9,095 nucleotides of DNA from an uncultured Marvinbryantia sp. (GTDB lineage Bacteria; Bacillota; Clostridia; Lachnospirales; Lachnospiraceae). The stretch is from assembly GCA_947624335.1 (NCBI GenBank), contig CANQJX010000057.1, positions 1 to 9,095 of the forward strand, given 5' to 3'. The notes below the pieces were generated by a model. The model had not been told where the DNA came from. It ran no database searches and saw nothing but the letters and a program-made list of their open reading frames with translations. This document shows, piece after piece, positions 6,387 to 9,095 of the stretch (the first letter of the stretch is position 1; each line of letters begins with the position of its first letter). The translations under genes and the position numbers were made by a program.

Positions 6387-7718
6387 ATGAAAAGAATGTA
6401 TCTGCAGGAAAATGTATATGACGCCTTACAAAAACGCTTGCGGTTTCTTTTTGAGGAATTTGACAACATTTATGTTTCTTTTTCGGGCGGAAAAGACAGC
6501 GGCCTGCTTTTAAACCTTACGCTGGATTTTCAGCGCAAATATTATCCCGACAGAAAAATCGGCGTTTTTCATCAGGACTTTGAAGCGCAGTATACGGTCA
6601 CATCGGAATATGTGGAACAAACGTTTGAGAAAATCAAAGACGAGGTAGAACCGTACTGGGTATGCCTGCCGATGGCAACCCGCACGGCGCTGAGCAGCTA
6701 TGAAATGTACTGGTATCCGTGGGACGACCGGAAAAAGGACATCTGGGTCCGGCCGATGCCGCAAAAAGAATATGTCATTCATTTAGAAAACAATCCGATC
6801 ACCACCTACCGATACCGGATGCACCAGGAGGACCTGGCAAAGCAGTTCGGACGCTGGTACCGGATCTCACATGGAAATAAAAAAACCGTATGCCTGCTGG
6901 GAATGCGCGCCAGCGAGTCGCTGCAAAGATACAGCGGATTTCTGAATAAGAAATATGGGTATCAGGGCGAGTGCTGGATTACCGGGACATTTAAAGACGT
7001 ATGGTGCGCGTCGCCGCTGTACGACTGGACTTCCGAAGACGTATGGCACGCAAATTATCTGTTTGGCTATACCTACAATCATCTGTACGACCTTTACTAT
7101 ATGGCGGGGCTGAAAGTATCGCAGATGCGCGTCGCCTCGCCGTTTAACGATTATTCCAAGGACGCCTTGAATCTTTACCGCGTGATCGACCCGGACATCT
7201 GGGTAAAACTGGTCGGGAGAGTGCGGGGCGCAAACTTTGCCAGTATCTACGGCAAGACAAAGGCCATGGGCTATCGCAGCATTACGCTGCCCAAAGGGCA
7301 TACCTGGCGGTCTTATACGTTGTTTTTGCTCGATACGCTGCCGGTAAGGCTGCGCAATAATTATGCCAAAAAATTTAATACGTCCATTGAATTCTGGCAT
7401 AAAACAGGCGGCGGGCTGGACGAGGAGGCCATCGAGGAACTGGAGGCGCGCGGATATAAGATCCGCAGGAACGGCGTGTCCAACTATACCTTGAATAAAA
7501 AGACGCGCGTTGTCTTTGTCGGAGAAATTCCGGACGATACGGACGATATCAAATCTACCAAAGATATCCCAAGCTGGAAACGGATGTGCTACTGTATTTT
7601 GAAAAACGATCATATCTGCCGGTTTATGGGTTTTGGTATGACGCGGGAGCAGCAAAGACGGGTGGATGCGATCCGGGAAAAGTACAAGAGCTTGGAGGAA
7701 ATGGAGTATGGAGTATGA
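6387..7718 (+). CDS. DUF3440 PP-loop / PAPS-reductase-like protein (IbrA family)
   Basis: The open frame has an ATG at 6363 (451 residues). I prefer the ATG at 6387 (443 residues) because AAAGG (6371-6375) lies upstream and the family usually begins only a few residues before the Tyr-Leu; nothing resembling a ribosome site precedes 6363. Numbering from 6363, the PP-loop SGGKDS (41-46) follows FDNIYVSF, the ATP-pyrophosphatase signature of PAPS reductases and related adenylating enzymes. Further family elements are GMRASES (180-186), PLYDWTSEDVW (218-228) and the DUF3440 C-terminal region. The latter ends in a cysteine cluster, Cys 409, Cys 411 and Cys 419, around ILKNDH. It is soluble, with no membrane segment. 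In E. coli, IbrA acts with IbrB to activate eib (immunoglobulin-binding protein) genes, by an unknown mechanism. Here it overlaps an IbrB-like gene by 11 bases. True sulfate assimilation is unlikely, since no other cys genes are present. Confidence 0.9.
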   Translation: MKRMYLQENVYDALQKRLRFLFEEFDNIYVSFSGGKDSGLLLNLTLDFQRKYYPDRKIGVFHQDFEAQYTVTSEYVEQTFEKIKDEVEPYWVCLPMATRTALSSYEMYWYPWDDRKKDIWVRPMPQKEYVIHLENNPITTYRYRMHQEDLAKQFGRWYRISHGNKKTVCLLGMRASESLQRYSGFLNKKYGYQGECWITGTFKDVWCASPLYDWTSEDVWHANYLFGYTYNHLYDLYYMAGLKVSQMRVASPFNDYSKDALNLYRVIDPDIWVKLVGRVRGANFASIYGKTKAMGYRSITLPKGHTWRSYTLFLLDTLPVRLRNNYAKKFNTSIEFWHKTGGGLDEEAIEELEARGYKIRRNGVSNYTLNKKTRVVFVGEIPDDTDDIKSTKDIPSWKRMCYCILKNDHICRFMGFGMTREQQRRVDAIREKYKSLEEMEYGV

Positions 7719-8283
7719 AAGCCCTGTTTATCATGTAATTGCGGTGCCGGTGGAAAAGATTAAGCCAAATACTTATAACCCCAACCGTGTGGCGCCGCCG
7801 GAGATGAAACTTCTTTATGAAAGCGTCAAGGCGGACGGCTATACCATGCCGATCGTCTGTTATTACGACCGATCGATGGATACCTATATTATTGTGGACG
7901 GTTTTCACCGCTACCGCATTATGCTGGAATATCCGGATATTTACGAACGGGAAAAAGGGATGCTGCCGGTTTCCGTGATCAATAAGACCCTGGATAAGCG
8001 AATGGCAAGCACCATCCGCCATAACCGCGCGCGCGGAAGCCACGACGTCGATCTGATGAGCAACATCGTCAAAGAGCTGCATGAACTGGGGCGTTCCGAC
8101 GCGTGGATTTCAAAGCATCTGGGCATGGAGCGCGACGAAATCCTGCGTCTGAAGCAGATTACCGGACTTGCCGCGCTGTTTAAGGATGTAAAATTCGGCC
8201 AGGCATGGCGTCCCTCCGAAGAAGATTCCGGGGAAGCGGGATGGGAGGACCCGGAAAATGAGGAGAAAGAAGCGCAGGTTTGA
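7708..8283 (+). CDS. ParB/sulfiredoxin-fold protein (IbrB family)
   Basis: A 191-residue protein. I chose ATG 7708 over the upstream ATG 7666 because GGAGG (7694-7698) precedes it by nine bases and family similarity begins a few residues later (YHVIAVPVEKIKPN). Its start overlaps the last 11 bases of the IbrA-like gene, so the two are almost certainly translationally coupled. Residues about 8-110 form a ParB N-terminal-like domain: KIKPNTYNPN (17-26), the DGFHRYR motif (64-70) corresponding to the ParB/sulfiredoxin GxHR nucleotide-binding signature, and TIRHNRARGSH (102-112). Residues about 115-155 look like a helix-turn-helix (ISKHLGMERDEILRLKQI), suggesting DNA binding. The C-terminal tail (about 169-190) is acidic and probably disordered. 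It is not a chromosome-partitioning ParB: there is no ParA partner and the protein is short. It probably works with the IbrA-like enzyme, as a regulator or in nucleotide or nucleic-acid chemistry. Confidence 0.88.
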   Translation: MEYESPVYHVIAVPVEKIKPNTYNPNRVAPPEMKLLYESVKADGYTMPIVCYYDRSMDTYIIVDGFHRYRIMLEYPDIYEREKGMLPVSVINKTLDKRMASTIRHNRARGSHDVDLMSNIVKELHELGRSDAWISKHLGMERDEILRLKQITGLAALFKDVKFGQAWRPSEEDSGEAGWEDPENEEKEAQV

Positions 8284-8284
8284 G

Positions 8285-9095
8285 TTAGATCACCTGTTTT
8301 AGCCTGTCTGCAATATCCGCGTATGCGGGCGTCGGAACATGGTACTGTCTGCCAAGCCGTACGACCTGATAAACCAGGCCGTCCGCCTCGGACTGCTTTT
8401 TGGCGCGTATATCGCGCTGCATGGAGGCGGTGGCGCCGGGGGCAAGATCGTCCATGATCTTCAAGTTGATTTCCACAATATCGTCCGGCAAAGCAACCCC
8501 CATCGCTTCGGACAGCGCTTTGATTTCCCCAACAAGCGTGATAAAGGCGCCGCGCATCGCGCCGCCCGGCTGCATTGCGCTTGCGGTGATGTTGTGGCAC
8601 GCGCCAAGGGCGGCCATGGGAGAGACGAAAGAAAACTTTTGCAGCGCGTCTTTTTCAATGCAGCCGCTGATCACAAAATCGATGCCGGCGTCTGCCAGAT
8701 CGCCTGCAACAGCCGCCAATACGGGCGTCACTTTGGCCCGCACCGTTTCGGACGCGTCTTTTCGCAGGCCGCAGACAACGCGGAAGATTTTTCCCGACAT
8801 CAAAATGGTGCCGGGCTTTTTTATTTCCGCCGCGATGTAAATACATCCGTCCATTACGGGAATATCCGGGAGGGCCGCCTGTATCGCGCCCCCGGTTCCG
8901 TAGATATTCAGGATGGGGATTACGACCGTGCGCGGACTGGCCGCCCGGCCGATAAACGCAATCGCGTCGTCGAGAGAATATCCTTTTACGCAGACAAAGA
9001 CCACATCGGGGACTTCGGTATATTCTTCCATGGTGCATGCGCGGACAGGCACAGAAAATGGTCCGTCCGGCGTTTCAAAACAAAGACCGTTGGCG
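8285..9095 (-). CDS. Ketopantoate reductase (ApbA/PanE) family protein, 5' end outside window
   Basis: The frame is open from the right edge to TAA 8287-8285 (about 270 residues visible). A GTG at 9052 is an internal codon: sequence typical of the family (GLCFETPDGPFSVPV) continues upstream of it, so roughly the first 40-50 residues, including the Rossmann GxGxxG, are missing. Counting from 9052, VVFVCVKGYSLDDA (17-30) is the end of the NADPH-binding domain and NIYGTGG (49-55) sits where QNG is usual. KFSFVSP (139-145) is at the catalytic-lysine helix, and SMQRDIRAKKQSEADGL (210-226) with GRQYHVPTP (234-242) is the conserved C-terminal helical region. The family reduces 2-dehydropantoate with NADPH in pantothenate synthesis, but many homologues act on other 2-oxo acids. 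The expected Asn residues after the lysine (E. coli N180 and N184) are absent, so a different substrate is possible. Convergent with the IbrB-like gene; stops are one base apart. Confidence 0.85.
   Translation of the reverse strand, partial: ANGLCFETPDGPFSVPVRACTMEEYTEVPDVVFVCVKGYSLDDAIAFIGRAASPRTVVIPILNIYGTGGAIQAALPDIPVMDGCIYIAAEIKKPGTILMSGKIFRVVCGLRKDASETVRAKVTPVLAAVAGDLADAGIDFVISGCIEKDALQKFSFVSPMAALGACHNITASAMQPGGAMRGAFITLVGEIKALSEAMGVALPDDIVEINLKIMDDLAPGATASMQRDIRAKKQSEADGLVYQVVRLGRQYHVPTPAYADIADRLKQVI

Noticed and set aside
6867..8082. Minus-strand frames of 262 and 152 codons opposite the IbrA/IbrB-like pair
   Set aside because: No recognisable motifs, and both lie opposite two genes with clear PP-loop and ParB-fold signatures.
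7941..8600. Minus-strand frame of 219 codons spanning the convergent junction
   Set aside because: It crosses from the IbrB-like antisense strand into an out-of-frame reading of the reductase gene, with a low-complexity Ser/Arg-rich product.

Overview
The window looks like chromosomal DNA of a Gram-positive, clostridial (Bacillota) bacterium, possibly a Lachnospiraceae member. The clues are strong AGGAGG-type ribosome binding sites, TTGACA promoters with extended -10 elements, U-tract hairpin terminators, a DUF362/ferredoxin protein and a Big_2/Big_3 surface protein with a lysine-rich C-terminus. The family-level assignment is an inference. Base composition is moderate, and no insertion sequence, integrase, phage gene or CRISPR array was seen.

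Layout, left to right. (1) 2-2050 (+): the 3' part of a large surface protein made of bacterial Ig-like domains, open at the left edge. (2) 2059-2238: a single tRNA-Thr(GGU) with its own promoter and terminator. (3) 2285-3448 (+): a DUF362 protein with a C-terminal two-cluster ferredoxin domain. (4) 3542-3946 (+): a small membrane protein with a zinc-ribbon tail. A bidirectional terminator at about 3972-4013 separates it from (5) glyA (-, 5253 to 4022), which is broken by a net frame change near 4583-4593. (6) 5340-6218 (-): a metallo-beta-lactamase-fold hydrolase upstream of glyA. (7) 6219-6362: a divergent promoter region. (8) 6387-7718 and 7708-8283 (+): two overlapping genes, a PP-loop/PAPS-reductase-like DUF3440 protein (IbrA family) and a ParB/sulfiredoxin-fold protein (IbrB family). 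(9) 8285-9095 (-): a ketopantoate-reductase (ApbA/PanE) family gene, open at the right edge and convergent with the IbrB-like gene.

Most genes are unrelated housekeeping or hypothetical units with their own signals. The tightest functional unit is the IbrA/IbrB-like pair, which overlaps by 11 bases and is the best candidate here for a poorly understood system: an ATP-pyrophosphatase-type enzyme coupled to a ParB-fold partner. The other notable observation is the glyA lesion. The PLP-binding lysine is encoded in the DNA but read by neither of the two open frames, so the gene is either truly inactivated or carries a sequence error. Smaller oddities are a His-to-Asn change in the metallo-beta-lactamase signature and a ketopantoate-reductase-like protein that lacks the expected active-site asparagines.
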